Part shown: positions 52,601 through 64,000 of the stretch, piece after piece | Layout: each line of letters opens with the position of its first letter | How positions within the stretch are numbered: position 1 is the first letter of the stretch | NCBI GenBank assembly: GCA_002049455.2 | Contig: KV918934.1 | Coordinates: forward strand, 1 to 64,000 | Reading direction: 5' to 3' | Source: Porphyra umbilicalis | Lineage: Eukaryota; Rhodophyta; Bangiophyceae; Bangiales; Bangiaceae | DNA: 64,000 bases | Translations under genes and position numbers: made by a program | The notes under the pieces: generated by a model | Database searches by the model: none | Seen by the model: the letters and a program-made list of their open reading frames with translations, nothing else | What the model was told of the DNA's origin: nothing

Positions 52601-53719
52601 CTAGTCGCGCTTCGCAGCAGACACACCCCCACCGCACAAGTGGCTACATCTGTTGCTGGCCCCGAACCCATGCCACTTCACTAAAGGCGTCGCCGGATCA
52701 CGATCTTGATCCACCAATCCCGTCCGTTCGTCGTGACGTCGAGGGAGGAAGGCACCGGCCCCCGGCGGGACCCGACGAACCGTTTCGCCCACAAGGTCCG
52801 CCAATGGCCCAAGCGGAGTGAAGGGAATCCCTGATCCGGCCGCGGATCCCCCTGTTGCAGCGACCGCTGGGGTCACCGCGGATGTACCCGCCGGCATACC
52901 GCTAGCGATCGCGTTCGACTTGGGGATGTCGGACGGCGACGCCATCGTAGTGGCCGGGCGGTAATCGACGACAGACCGACGCGGAGATCCACGTCGCCTT
53001 GAACTCACAAACCAACAGACGATCGGGGAACCGGCTACCCAGTACGGGCGTGGCAACGGCCGGAATCCCCTGCTGCTCCACCAGAAATTGTAGCGGTACT
53101 AAGCACCACCACGTTGGTTCGTCGTCTGGCCGAAGTGACCTCTTGATCAGCTCGGTCCGTCGAAGGAACTGCCCCGGAAATCGACCCACAGCCCAGCCTT
53201 CCCCCAACGGGAGGAGAGGATCACGGCAAAGCCCAGGGGGGAATCGTAGTCCAAAGCACAGTTGGTTTTATCAAACGGCGACGGGGACGGCGTCCCCACT
53301 TTCAAAAAACCCCTCCCAAACCCGAACGCCGGTGGCCAAAGTAGCCACCCCAAATGCGCCAAACCGATAAATCCCTCCAAAGCGAAAAGTTCAAACAAGT
53401 AGTAGGGGGGCTGGGAAAACCACTGGGGAAAAGCCCCGCCCCCGACCGAAGCCAATCTCCCCGAGATCTGGACAGGTCATTCACTTGCTGGCCCGGATCG
53501 GGATATTTTGGGACGGCCCCCGGGGGTGTGCTGTCCACAGCTGAGGGGCAACGCTTCTTCCAACTGGGGACCCCCGACCGCCACATACGCCTCAAGTCCT
53601 GTGCAATAGCATTCCGTCTTGACGGGGCCCCCACGGAGCCATTGAGTGGGGGGTGTATGATGACCACCCCCCCTCCCAGAGGCACCATTGGCCAGTGTCA
53701 GAGTACATGCACGTCTTAG
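52601..53719. other. unclassified GC-moderate region with degraded ORFs
   Basis: Several medium open frames overlap on both strands. On -, 53207-52902 (RFPGQFLRRTELIKRSLRPD, LVPLQFLVEQQGIPAVATPV) and 53056-52601 (PLGPLADLVGETVRRVPPGA, DPATPLVKWHGF) have natural composition; on +, 53354-53719 does too. No domain recognised. Possibly a decayed retroelement or gene remnant. Confidence 0.2.
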
Positions 53720-53878
53720 AACGCGAATAATCGCTGGCGTACTAGTTTGGAAGAACACTGTAGGGAAACCAGGCAAGTAACCCCGCAAAAATGTGTACTG
53801 GGCCCATTTCACCTCAATCTGAAATTCAACGCGCTGTACTGGCCAGTACGCTCGAGAACAGTGGTACACTCTCCCGAC

Positions 53879-54120
53879 GATGTCGATCAGATCTGTAAAA
53901 ATTCAAGGTCGTCCACCGTCTAGTTTCGGAGGTACTCCTTCGAAGCCCAACGTTGCGTTTCAAATCATTTGAACGCCCCACACCTCCCAAACTGTCTTGA
54001 TTTGGGCCACCTGCGCAATACCTCCAGCATGACAGCGTGATGTCGATCAGAACTACATAGTTGCAAGGACTTCACCATCTGGGTCCAGAGAGACTCCTTC
54101 GAATCCAAATAAGCTGCTCA
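53879..54120. repeat. ~160-bp diverged tandem duplication
   Basis: gatgtcgatcag starts at 53879 and again at 54039, each followed by related sequence (gtccaccgtctag...ctccttcgaagcc versus ttcaccatctgggt...ctccttcgaatcc). Non-coding. Confidence 0.6.
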
Positions 54121-55071
54121 ACGGATTATCCGCAGGAAAGTTCCGTGATCGATGTGGGATCATCTCAGATCATATCATCTTTGGTATGATAGGATAATCC
54201 GGCGGCGTGGTACTGGACTTATCCCACACTAGTGCACGGATTAATGTGAGATCAGGTGACGGATGAACCTGGGATCCATCCAGGAACTGTTTCCAAGACT
54301 GTCTGTCAGATAGTTCTGCGGCGCATCCAGCAGCACTGACCCTGGACTGTTCTACCGATTGAATGCTGACTAAGCCATGCGCTCACAAACTGGATTGGAC
54401 GGAGATCATTTGAATGTCCATGCCGTAGGATTGAGTCGCCAGAGCAGCGGGCGCCCGTTCTCCATTCTTTTCTTTATTTAGAGACACAGGCATACGTGTG
54501 GAAAGAGAGCAAACTCAGACGGACAACAGTTTCCGGAACAGCACTGGAGCAGGGCCGCAAAATTGACGAAGAGACCATCCTGACGTCAACTGCTGCAACA
54601 AAGCAGAACATAATTTTTTGGCATGATTGAGGAGCTGCCAACCAGACTATCTGTGGGCTGCTTCATGGACCCGCCTGAGGTCTCTCCATCGTGCTGTTTG
54701 GGGGCCTCCCTTCATGATCGACTGTGTGACTATCCTCAGTGCAGAACATGCAAAAGTTGGCAGGATTTTCTGCGACACTATTTCAGAGATTCATCGCGCG
54801 CATGTTCCCTCACTGCGGTGCAAGAGGTTGTTATAGATTAATTTACGGATAAAAACAGAAAAAATAGCAAAGAAAACAAACAAAAAGAGCAGCCACTCTG
54901 AGGAGGTGATAAATGCACCCGCTTCCACAGAAAGAAAGAATCGTCGTTCGGCCGGGGCCAGAGGGCAGCCAAGGGCATGAAGTAAGCCATGACTGTCCAA
55001 CGTCAGCTTCTCAACGCTTTAGCCGTCGAGTCTTCGTAAAGCGTCACCTTGACCGTCAATTGAGCGGTTCT
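54121..55071. other. AT-rich intergenic region
   Basis: Contains an imperfect inverted repeat near 54147-54200 (gggatcatctcagatcatat / tatgataggataatcc) and A-rich sequence at 54845-54890. No gene supported. Confidence 0.3.
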
Positions 55072-55980
55072 CTAGTCAGCTTCCTCATCAGAGAGATCAA
55101 TATCACCGGCCTCCAGATCCTTCAGCTCGTCCCGCATGCAGCGAACAACGCTCTTGCGAGCCTCAGCGCTCTCAGGACGCAAGAATTTGGGAAAATCCAC
55201 AGCATCCACGTACCTCTGCAAGCAGGCCGCTCCACCGGCCCGAACAGAGGTCCACACTTCAGTAGCGTCCAAAAGAAGCAGCTCAGCAATGATGGACGTC
55301 GCAGCCCCATTAAGATCAAGAGCGCGCTCCATCTCCCGGGCGCCGTCCTTGAGCTTCAAGCGGTAACTGACGCTTCCCGGGGTGGCCAGCGCGGCCAGTT
55401 CCGCTGCTTCAGACGCATTGTGCACACCAGTGGTGATAACGACACGCTCCATTGAGGCCTCCTTGACATCATTGTCCATGTACACTCCCAGTGTACGATA
55501 CGCAAGCAGTCTAGCAGAGGTGCGCCTGCGGTTGCAGCGAGTACGCAGTCCCTTTCTCAACGCTGCCTTCACTACGCGCCGCTTGCTCGTCCAGCCACTC
55601 GCAACCTAGTCAATGTTCCCCGCGCATTTCTCAACGGCTTTCTTCACGACGCATCGAAGAGGGCGAGTACAGTCTCTGTTCGGGCCTTCCAACTGTCCGG
55701 GCGGGGTCAACCATGAGAGGCAATCGTGTTCGGGCGAGTCGACCGCGCTTCCATTGATACCAGGGCTCACGGATCCGTTGCAAATCTTGTTGAGCATGGC
55801 TTGAGCGTAGCGAGAAAAGTAACCAACCACCTCATCCTGAAGCAGCAGCAGCTCCAACGGCACAATCAACCCAAACACGATATACACAAAAAGAAACCAG
55901 TATCGTGTCAGACAACGGTTCTTGTCGGCACGTTTGTGACAGCAGCGTCGTACGTGTAGTCTACCAAGCCACGCTTGCAC
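55072..55980 (-). CDS. unidentified membrane-anchored protein, split by in-frame TAG
   Basis: On the - strand. Upstream part (to 55606): basic RRCCHKRADKNRCLTR, a membrane helix YWFLFVYIVFGLIVPLELLL, and a Cys-containing region (DCLSWLTPPGQLEGPNRDCT). TAG at 55606-55608 is followed in the same frame by VASGWTSKRRVVKAALRKGL, YRTLGVYMDNDVKEASMERV, DGAREMERALDLNGAATSII, ending DLEAGDIDLSDEEAD at 55072. The composition of both parts looks coding. There is no ATG near the 5' end; TTGATACAG just before 55985 would serve as a splice acceptor, so an upstream exon is likely. No family recognised. Either a nonsense-split gene or two ORFs. Confidence 0.35.
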
Positions 55981-56596
55981 GATCCTGTATCAAGTTAACA
56001 CGTAGGTAAGGGCCTGGAGGCAAAGTATCATACCCCGTGGGAGCTCCATACGCTCAAGAAGAGGGCAGCATCGACGGCAGGAGAACAGGGCCCGGGAGAC
56101 CCGACGGGTGCGCCGTCGTTGTCTTCAACGTCACTGTTGGGCATTATCGCGTCCTGATGAGCCTTGGGCAGCAACACAAGGCACAGTGATCACTGGCAAC
56201 CGTCGTCGGGGCCAATGTCAACCAGGGCAGTCTGCTATCGATGTGAGTCGAGGTCGGATTGCAAGCACGCCTTGCACAATGTCTCCTCATCGTGTCGGCG
56301 ACCGTTGACCTCCCGAGCCATGATCACAACGCGAGGGCGTAAGCCAATCATGTAAGCGGATAAAGACCAATTTTAAATGACAGGCTGTGATGCTGACGAA
56401 AGCACAGCTCCACAGTACTTTCCATTACCCGCACTGTCTCGCAGATCATTACAGATAGTGCCGCACACGGGCGGCGATCCCGGACAGCTTCGTGGTCAGG
56501 AAGACTCACCGATGAGTGGGGACGGAGAGCATGTCTCCGGGACCATCTCAGATTGCTTGGCCGATCTCACTTTACGAGGCCATAGATGATCGAGTT
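55981..56596. other. no gene seen
   Basis: Mixed composition; probably contains the upstream exon or promoter of the gene at 55072-55980 but no exon could be fixed. Confidence 0.25.
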
Positions 56597-57028
56597 CTAA
56601 GTACATGAGTTCTCTACAATTTTGCAATTGATCGGAGATATATCGATTATCCGGCTCGCTCGGTTTCGGCCGACGAGTGATCTCCTTCGAGCTAGTCGCG
56701 CCTTCCCCGTCGGGTTCAGCGTCTGTGGCCACCCGTTCAGATCGCTCCACACGGGGACTCCACGGCAGGGCGTCGTGCGGGGACGCCTGGGGCGGTCACC
56801 GTTTGTGAGCACGTCGGGGTGGTGGCAGACGCTCTGAACACAGGCACCGCACCTCCCCACCGTAGCGGGACGCACCTGCACCCACGTCCGACGCACCGCG
56901 CGATGCCCTTTCCGCACCGCGGTGACCGTACTCGCCCCGTCTTGCTCGCCGACCTCCACGTGCGACCACGCGCATGACGGACGCAGATGGCACTTCACAC
57001 ACCCATCTGTTGCCTGCTTTTCTTTCAT
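56597..57028 (-). CDS. possible small Cys-rich ORF
   Basis: Starts at ATG 57028 (MKEKQATDGCVKCHLRPSCA) with a C-x2-C-x5-C-x3-H pattern and further Cys (GRCGACVQSVCHH) in the first 70 residues, reminiscent of a small zinc-binding module. The C-terminal half lacks features. No family recognised; could be chance. Confidence 0.2.
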   Translation of the reverse strand: MKEKQATDGCVKCHLRPSCAWSHVEVGEQDGASTVTAVRKGHRAVRRTWVQVRPATVGRCGACVQSVCHHPDVLTNGDRPRRPRTTPCRGVPVWSDLNGWPQTLNPTGKARLARRRSLVGRNRASRIIDISPINCKIVENSCT

Positions 57029-57053
57029 CCTGATCACCCGACACCAACCCTCT

Positions 57054-60000
57054 TTACCCTACTCTGCCCTGTTTGCTTTCTTGTCTGTTGGGGCTCAGGT
57101 CGCGGTTGAGTCTCTGTTCCATGATACACCCGTAAGGGACGGCCCGACTGTCGCAGTGCGTGACTTTGTGTCTTGCGCTCGCGGACACACGCCCGTGCTT
57201 ATTCTTCCCGTGTCCGCCCCATCGGTGCGGCGGACTCGGATGTGGCTTCTCGTCGTCCTCGCCCTCGATCTGGGCGAGTGACGGCCACGTCCGCCGGGTA
57301 CACGCGTTTTCGCCAACCCGGCAGACCGTTGCCTTTGCGCTCAACTCGGGCCCGCCCCACCGGCGCGGCGGACCCAAGTGGTGAATCTGGTCGTCCCCGC
57401 CCTCTGTCAGGGCGAGGGACGGCTGGATCGGCTGGGGACACGCGTTTTCGCATCCCCCGCTGACGCCAGTCGCTACCCTCCACTCGGGCCCGCCCCACCG
57501 GCGCGGCGGTCCCGAGAAGTGAGTCTGGTCGTCCTCGCCCTCTGTCAGGGCGAGGGACGGCCACGTCCGCCGGGTACACGCGTTTTCGCCAACCCGGCAG
57601 ACCGTTGCCTTTGCGCTCAACTCGGGCCCGCCCCACCGGCGCGGCGGTCCCGAGTAGTGAGTCTGGTCGTCCCCGCCCTCTGTCAGGGCGAGGGACGGCT
57701 GGATCGGCTGGGGACACGCGTTTTCGCATCCCCCGCTGCCGCCAGTCGCTACCCTCCACTCGGGCCCGCCCCACCGGCGCGGCGGTCCCGAGAAGTGAGT
57801 CTGGTCGTCCTCGCCCTCTTTCAGGGCGAGGGACGGCCACGTCCGCCGGGTACACGCGTTTTCGCCAACCCGGCAGACCGTTGCCTTTGCGCTCAACTCG
57901 GGCCCGCCCCACCGGCGCGGCGGTCCCGAGTAGTGAGTCTGGTCGTCCCCGCCCTCTGTCAGGGCGAGGGACGGCTGGATCGGCTGGGGACACGCGTTTT
58001 CGCATCCCCCGCTGACGCCAGTCGCTACCCTCCACTCGGGCCCGCCCCACCGGCGCGGCGGTCCCGAGAAGTGAGTCTGGTCGTCCTCGCCCTCTGTCAG
58101 GGCGAGGGAAGGCCACGTCCGCCGGGTACACGCGTTTTCGCCAACCCGGCAGACCGTTGCTTTTGCGCTCAACTCGGGCCCGCCCCACCGGCGCGGCGGA
58201 CCCGAGTGGTGAGTCTGGTCGTCCCCGCCCTCTGTCAGGGCGAGGGACGGCTGGATCGGCTGGGGACACGCGTTTTCGCATCCCCCGCTGACGCCAGTCG
58301 CTACCCTCCACTCGGGCCCGCCCCACCGGCGCGGCGGTCCCGAGAAGTGAGTCTGGTCGTCCTCGCCCTCTGTCAGGGCGAGGGACGGCCACGTCCGCCG
58401 GGTACACGCGTTTTCGCCAACCCGGCAGACCGTTGCCTTTGCGCTCAACTCGGGCCCGCCCCACCGGCGCGGCGGTCCCGAGTAGTGAGTCTGGTCGTCC
58501 TCGCCCTCTGTCAGGGCGAGGGACGGCTGGATCGGCTGGGGACACGCGTTTTCGCATCGCCGGCTGACGCTAGTTGGCACCATCCACTCGGGACCGCCTC
58601 ACCGGCGCGGCGGTCCCGAGAAGTGAGTCTGGTCGTCCTCGCCCTCTGTCAGGGCAAGGAACGGCCACGTCCGCCGGGTACACGCGTTTTCGCCAACCCG
58701 GCAGACCGTTGCCTTTGCGCTCAACTCGGGCCCGCCCCACCGGCGCGGCGGTCCCGAGTGGTGAGTCTGGTCGTCCCCGCCCTCTGTCAGGGCGAGGGAC
58801 GGCTGGATCGGCTGGGGACACGCGTTTTCGCATCCCCCGCTGACGCCAGTCGCTACCCTCCACTCGGGCCCGCCCCACCGGCGCGGCGGTCCCGAGAAGT
58901 GAGTCTGGTCGTCCTCGCCCTCTGTCAGGGCGAGGGACGGCCACGTCCGCCGGGTACACGCGTTTTCGCCAACCCGGCAGACCGTTGCCTTTGCGCTCAA
59001 CTCGGGCCCGCCCCACCGGCGCGGCGGTCCCGAGTAGTGAGTCTGGTCGTCCTCGCCCTCTGTCAGGGCGAGGGACGGCTGGATCGGCTGGGGACACGCG
59101 TTTTCGCATCGCCGGCTGACGCTAGTTGGCACCATCCACTCGGGACCGCCCCACCGGCGCGGCGGTCCCGAGAAGTGAGTCTGGTCGTCCTCGCCCTCTG
59201 GCAGGGCAAGGAACGGCCACGTCCGCCGGGTACACGCGTTTTCGCCAACCCGGCAGACCGTTGCCTTTGCGCTCAACTCGGGCCCGCCCCACCGGCGCGG
59301 CGGTCCCGAGTGGTGAGTCTGGTCGTCCCCGCCCTCTGTCAGGGCGAGGGACGGCTGGATCGGCTGGGGACACGCGTTTTCGCATCCCCCGCTGACGCCA
59401 GTCGCTACCCTCCACTCGGGCCTGCCCCACCGGCGCGGCTGTCCCGAGAAGTGAGTCTGGTCGTCCTCGCCCTCTTTCAGGGCGAGGGACGGCCACGCCC
59501 GCCGGGTACACGCGTTTTCGCCAACCCGGCAGACCGTTGCCTTTGCGCTCAACTCGGGCCCGCCCCACCGGCGCGGCGGTCCCGAGTAGTGAGTCTGGTC
59601 GTCCCCGCCCTCTGTCAGGGCGAGGGACGGCTGGATCGGCTGGGGACACGCGTTTTCGCATCCCCCGCTGACGCCAGTCGCTACCCTCCACTCGGGCCCG
59701 CCCCACCGGCGCGGCGGTCCCGAGAAGTGAGTCTGGTCGTCCTCGCCCTCTGTCAGGGCGAGGGACGGCCACGTCCGCCGGGTACACGCGTTTTCGCCAA
59801 CCCGGCAGACCGTTGCCTTTGCGCTCAACTCGGGCCCGCCCCACCGGCGCGGCGGTCCCAAGTAGTGAGTCTGGTCGTCCCCGCCCTCTGTCAGGGCGAG
59901 GGACGGCTGGATCGGCTGGGGACACGCGTTTTCGCATCCCCCGCTGACGCCAGTCGCTACCCTCCACTCGGGCCCGCCCCACCGGCGCGGCGGTCCCGAG

Positions 60001-63000
60001 AAGTGAGTCTGGTCGTCCTCGCCCTCTCTCAGGGCGAGGGACGGCCACGTCCGGCCGGTACACGCGTTTTCGCCAACCCGGCAGACCGTTGCCTTTGCGC
60101 TCAACTCGGGCCCGCCCCACCGGCGCGGCGGTCCCGAGTAGTGAGTCTGGTCGTCCTCGCGCTCTGTCAGGGCGAGGGACGGCTGGATCGGCTGGGGACA
60201 CGCGTTTTCGCATCGCCGGCTGACGCTAGTTGGCACCATCCACTCGGGACCGCCCCACCGGCGCGGCGGTCCCGAGAAGTGAGTCTGGTCGTCCTCGCCC
60301 TCTGTCAGGGCGAGGGACGGCCACGTCCGCCGGGCACACGCGTTTTCGCCAACCCGGCAGACCGTTGCCTTTGCGCTCAACTCGGGCCCGCCCCACCGGC
60401 GCGGCGGTCCCGAGTGGTGAATCTGGTCGTCCCCGCCCTCTGTCAGGGCGAGGGACGGCTGGATCGGCTGGGGACACGCGTTTTCGCATCCCCCGCTGAC
60501 GCCAGTCGCTACCCTCCACTCGGGCCCGCCCCACCGGCGCGGCGGTCCCGAGAAGTGAGTCTGGTCGTTCTCGCTCTCTGTCAGGGCAAGGGACGGCCAC
60601 GTCCGCCGGGTACACGCGTTTTCGCCAACCCGGCAGACCGTTGACTTTGCGCTCAACTCGGGCCCGCCCCACCGGCGCGGCGGTCCCGAGTGGTCAGTCT
60701 GGTCGTCCCCGCCCTCTGTCAGGGCGAGGGACGGCTGGATCGGCTGGGGACACGCGTTTTCGCATCCCCCGCTGACGCCAGTCGCTACCCTCCACTCGGG
60801 CCTGCCCCACCGGCGCGGCGGTCCCGAGAAGTGAGTCTGGTCGTCCTCGCCCTCTGTCAGGGCGAGGGACGGCCACGTCCGCCGGGTACACGCGTTTTCG
60901 CCAACCCGGCAGACCGTTGCCTTTGCGCTCAACTCGGGCCCGCCCCACCGGCGCGGCGGTCCCGAGTAGTGAGTCTGGTCGTCCCCGCCCTCTGTCAGGG
61001 CGAGGGACGGCTGGATCGGCTGGGGACACGCGTTTTCGCATCCCCCGCTGACGCCAGTCGCTACCCTCCACTCGGGCCCGCCCCACCGGCGCGGCGGTCC
61101 CGAGAAGTGAGTCTGGTCCTTCTCGCTCTCTGTCAGGGCGAGGGAAGGCCACGTCCGCCGGGTACACGCGTTTTCGCCAACCCGGCAGACCGTTGCCTTT
61201 GCGCTCAACTCGGGCCCGCCCCACCGGCGCGGCGGACCCAAGTGGTGAATCTGGTCGTCCCCGCCCTCTGTCAGGGCGAGGGACGGCTGGATCGGCTGGG
61301 GACACGCGTTTTCGCATCCCCCGCTGACGCCAGTCGCTACCCTCCACTCGGGCCCGCCCCACCGGCGCGGCGGTCCCGAGAAGTGAGTCTGGTCGTCCTC
61401 GCCCTCTGTCAGGGCGAGGGACGGCCACGTCCGCCGGGTACACGCGTTTTCGCCAACCCGGCAGACCGTTGCCTTTGCGCTCAACTCGGGCCCGCCCCAC
61501 CGGCGCGGCGGTCCCGAGTAGTGAATCTGGTCGTCCCCGCCCTCTGTCAGGGCGAGGGACGGCTGGATCGGCTGGGGACACGCGTTTTCGCATCCCCCGC
61601 TGACGCCAGTCGCTACCCTCCACTCGGGCCCGCCCCACCGGCGCGGCGGTCCCGAGAAGTGAGTCTGGTCGTTCTCGCTCTCTGTCAGGGCGAGGGAAGG
61701 CCACGTCCGCCGGGTACACGCGTTTTCGCCAACCCGGCAGACCGTTGCCTTTGCGCTCAACTCGGGCCCGCCCCACCGGCGCGGCGGACCCGAGTGGTGA
61801 ATCTGGTCGTCCCCGCCCTCTGTCAGGGCGAGGGACGGCTGGATCGGCTGGGGACACGCGTTTTCGCATCCCCCGCTGACGCCAGTCGCTACCCTCCACT
61901 CGGGCCTGCCCCACCAGCGCGGCGGTCCCGAGAAGTGAGTCTGGTCGTCCTCGCCCTCTGTCAGGGCAAGGGACGGCCACGTCCGCCGGGTACACGCGTT
62001 TTCGCCAACCCGGCAGACCGTTGCCTTTGCGCTCAACTCGGGCCCGCCCCACCGGCGCGGCGGACCCAAGTGGTGAATCTGGTCGTCCCCGCCCTCTGTC
62101 AGGGCGAGGGACGGCTGGATCGGCTGGGGACACGCGTTTTCGCATCCCCCGCTGACGCCAGTCGCTACCCTCCACTCGGGCCCGCCCCACCGGCGCGGCG
62201 GTCCCGAGAAGTGAGTCTGGTCGTCCTCGCCCTCTGTCAGGGCGAGGGACGGCCACGTCCGCCGGGCACACGCGTTTTCGCCAACCCGGCAGACCGTTGC
62301 CTTTGCGCTCAACTCGGGCCCGCCCCACCGGCGCGGCGGTCCCGAGTAGTGAATCTGGTCGTCCCCGCCCTCTGTCAGGGCGAGGGACGGCTGGATCGGC
62401 TGGGGACACGCGTTTTCGCATCCCCCGCTGACGCCAGTCGCTACCCTCCACTCGGGCCCGCCCCACCGGCGCGGCGGTCCCGAGAAGTGAGTCTGGTCGT
62501 TCTCGCTCTCTGTCAGGGCGAGGGAAGGCCACGTCCGCCGGTTACACGCGTTTTCGCCAACCCGGCAGACCGTTGCCTTTGCGCTCAACTCGGGCCCGCC
62601 CCACCGGCGCGGCGGACCCGAGTGGTGAATCTGGTCGTCCCCGCCCTCTGTCAGGGCGAGGGACGGCTGGATCGGCTGGGGACACGCGTTTTCGCATCCC
62701 CCGCTGACGCCAGTCGCTACCCTCCACTCGGGCCCGCCCCACCGGCGCGGCGGTCCCGAGAAGTGAGTCTGGTCGTTCTCGCTCTCTGTCAGGGCGAGGG
62801 AAGGCCACGTCCGCCGGGTACACGCGTTTTCGCCAACCCGGCAGACCGTTGCCTTTGCGCTCAACTCGGGCCCGCCCCACCGGCGCGGCGGACCCGAGTG
62901 GTGAATCTGGTCGTCCCCGCCCTCTGTCAGGGCGAGGGACGGCTGGATCGGCTGGGGACACGCGTTTTCGCATCCCCCGCTGACGCCAGTCGCTACCCTC

Positions 63001-64000
63001 CACTCGGGCCTGCCCCACCAGCGCGGCGGTCCCGAGAAGTGAGTCTGGTCGTCCTCGCCCTCTGTCAGGGCAAGGGACGGCCACGTCCGCCGGGTACACG
63101 CGTTTTCGCCAACCCGGCAGACCGTTGCCTTTGCGCTCAACTCGGGCCCGCCCCACCGGCGCGGCGGACCCAAGTGGTGAATCTGGTCGTCCCCGCCCTC
63201 TGTCAGGGCGAGGGACGGCTGGATCGGCTGGGGACACGCGTTTTCGCATCCCCCGCTGACGCCAGTCGCTACCCTCCACTCGGGCCCGCCCCACCGGCGC
63301 GGCGGTCCCGAGAAGTGAGTCTGGTCGTCCTCGCCCTCTGTCAGGGCGAGGGACGGCCACGTCCGCCGGGCACACGCGTTTTCGCCAACCCGGCAGACCG
63401 TTGCCTTTGCGCTCAACTCGGGCCCGCCCCACCGGCGCGGCGGTCCCGAGTAGTGAATCTGGTCGTCCCCGCCCTCTGTCAGGGCGAGGGACGGCTGGAT
63501 CGGCTGGGGACACGCGTTTTCGCATCCCCCGCTGACGCCAGTCGCTACCCTCCACTCGGGCCCGCCCCACCGGCGCGGCGGTCCCGAGAAGTGAGTCTGG
63601 TCGTTCTCGCTCTCTGTCAGGGCGAGGGAAGGCCACGTCCGCCGGGTACACGCGTTTTCGCCAACCCGGCAGACCGTTGCCTTTGCGCTCAACTCGGGCC
63701 CGCCCCACCGGCGCGGCGGACCCGAGTGGTGAGTCTGGTCGTCCCCGCCCTCTGTCAGGGCGAGGGACGGCTGGATCGGCTGGGGACACGCGTTTTCGCA
63801 TCCCCCGCTGACGCCAGTCGCTACCCTCCACTCGGGCCCGCCCCACCGGCGCGGCGGTCCCGAGAAGTGAGTCTGGTCGTTCTCGCTCTCTGTCAGGGCG
63901 AGGGAAGGCCACGTCCGCCGGGTACACGCGTTTTCGCCAACCCGGCAGACCGTTGCCTTTGCGCTCAACTCGGGCCCGCCCCACCGGCGCGGCGGACCCG
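57054..64000 (-). CDS. giant repetitive open frame over the satellite, split by one TGA
   Basis: Read on the - strand the satellite is one continuous frame from the window edge to 57054. Each 46-residue half-unit contains a constant core: type A GENACTRRTWPSLALTEGED followed by DQTHFSGPPRRWGGPE, type B GCENACPQPIQPSLALTEGG followed by DDQTHHSGPPRRWGGPE. The frame leaves the array through WGGHGKNKHGRVSASARHKV and ends at 57054. A single nonsense (TGG to TGA in PPRRWGG, at 58599-58601) splits it into at least 1789 and 509 codons. No start codon, signal peptide or known repeat family is visible within the window. Because 138 is divisible by three, an open frame could also be a by-product of a satellite lacking stops; other frames are open for long distances too. 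Translation is unproven. Confidence 0.3.
57210..64000. repeat. 138/276-bp tandem satellite with 1104-bp higher-order repeats
   Basis: About 49 half-units of 138 bp alternate as type A (ccacgtccgccgggtacacg...ttgcctttgcgctcaactcg) and type B (ctggatcggctggggacacg...gccagtcgctaccctccactc), sharing the end cgggcccgccccaccggcgc and the segment gagtctggtcgtcc. Every half-unit contains the small hairpin CGCCCT-ctgtc-AGGGCG. Higher-order structure: cctgccccaccagcgcgg recurs at 61905 and 63009 (1104 bp, 8 half-units), and the variant gccggctgacgctagttggc at 58559, 59111 and 60215 (552 and 1104 bp). The left edge (57100-57290) is degraded; the right edge is outside the window. Confidence 0.95.

Noticed and set aside
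32044-58601. Reassigned stop codons as explanation for in-frame TAA, TAG and TGA
   Set aside because: All three stops are affected in different genes, and psbM, pogo-like and Harbinger genes end properly at TGA, TAA, TAG or TGA; independent nonsense mutations are simpler.
57378-60644. 1088-codon + strand ORF in the satellite
   Set aside because: Shadow of the 138-bp periodicity; low-complexity reading, interrupted where units vary, while the - strand frame is open across the whole array.
57210-64000. CRISPR array
   Set aside because: Units are contiguous tandem repeats without unique spacers and the genome is eukaryotic.

Overview
This is a GC-rich eukaryotic nuclear window. The best fit is a bangiophyte red alga (Porphyra/Pyropia type); that is inference. 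It rests on two three-exon nuclear genes for the photosystem II subunit PsbM (18-21 kb), each with a red-algal-type plastid presequence beginning MYAFVP, together with very high GC, abundant CCG/poly-G tracts and spliceosomal introns.

Layout. 0-2 kb: intact pogo-like (DDE_1/CENP-B type) transposase. 2-6.5 kb: transposon debris (Harbinger terminus, 131-bp mariner-type MITE, 730-bp element nested in a foldback arm, 1.7-kb element with CAACGG subterminal repeats). 7.1-7.8 kb: secreted protein. 8.8-15.2 kb: divergently arranged candidate bZIP factor (-) and DP-like (E2F partner) factor (+), both frame-broken at G/C homopolymers. 15.7-17.5 kb: 1.8-kb foldback element. 18.1-20.9 kb: tandem psbM pair. 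23.3-37.3 kb: nested transposons. A Harbinger transposase gene is split by an 11,806-bp Harbinger element with matching TIRs and a TTA target duplication, and its 3' half is pierced by a 956-bp hAT-type element with an 8-bp duplication.

The 11.8-kb element carries an intact DDE transposase, a Myb/SANT-like protein (the usual Harbinger partner) and, between them, a complete histone H3 variant in which K9 is arginine and the K27 ARKS motif is gone. This is the most interesting content of the window: a mobile element apparently carrying its own silencing-resistant H3.

Next come a nuclease-kinase protein resembling Crinkler-type effectors (38.5-40.3 kb), an unidentified GC-rich gene (41-42.6 kb), a PAN/Apple-domain membrane protein (43.5-45.5 kb, -), a decayed pogo fragment (47.3-47.8 kb), a few small unidentified ORFs, and mostly unassigned AT-richer DNA. 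From 57.2 kb to the window end lies a satellite built from two alternating 138-bp half-units (276-bp unit, with 1104-bp higher-order blocks). It keeps one reading frame open over about 6.8 kb apart from a single nonsense codon.

No rRNA, tRNA or CRISPR was recognised. Many GC-rich genes break exactly at runs of 8 or more G/C, so exact CDS boundaries there are unreliable.
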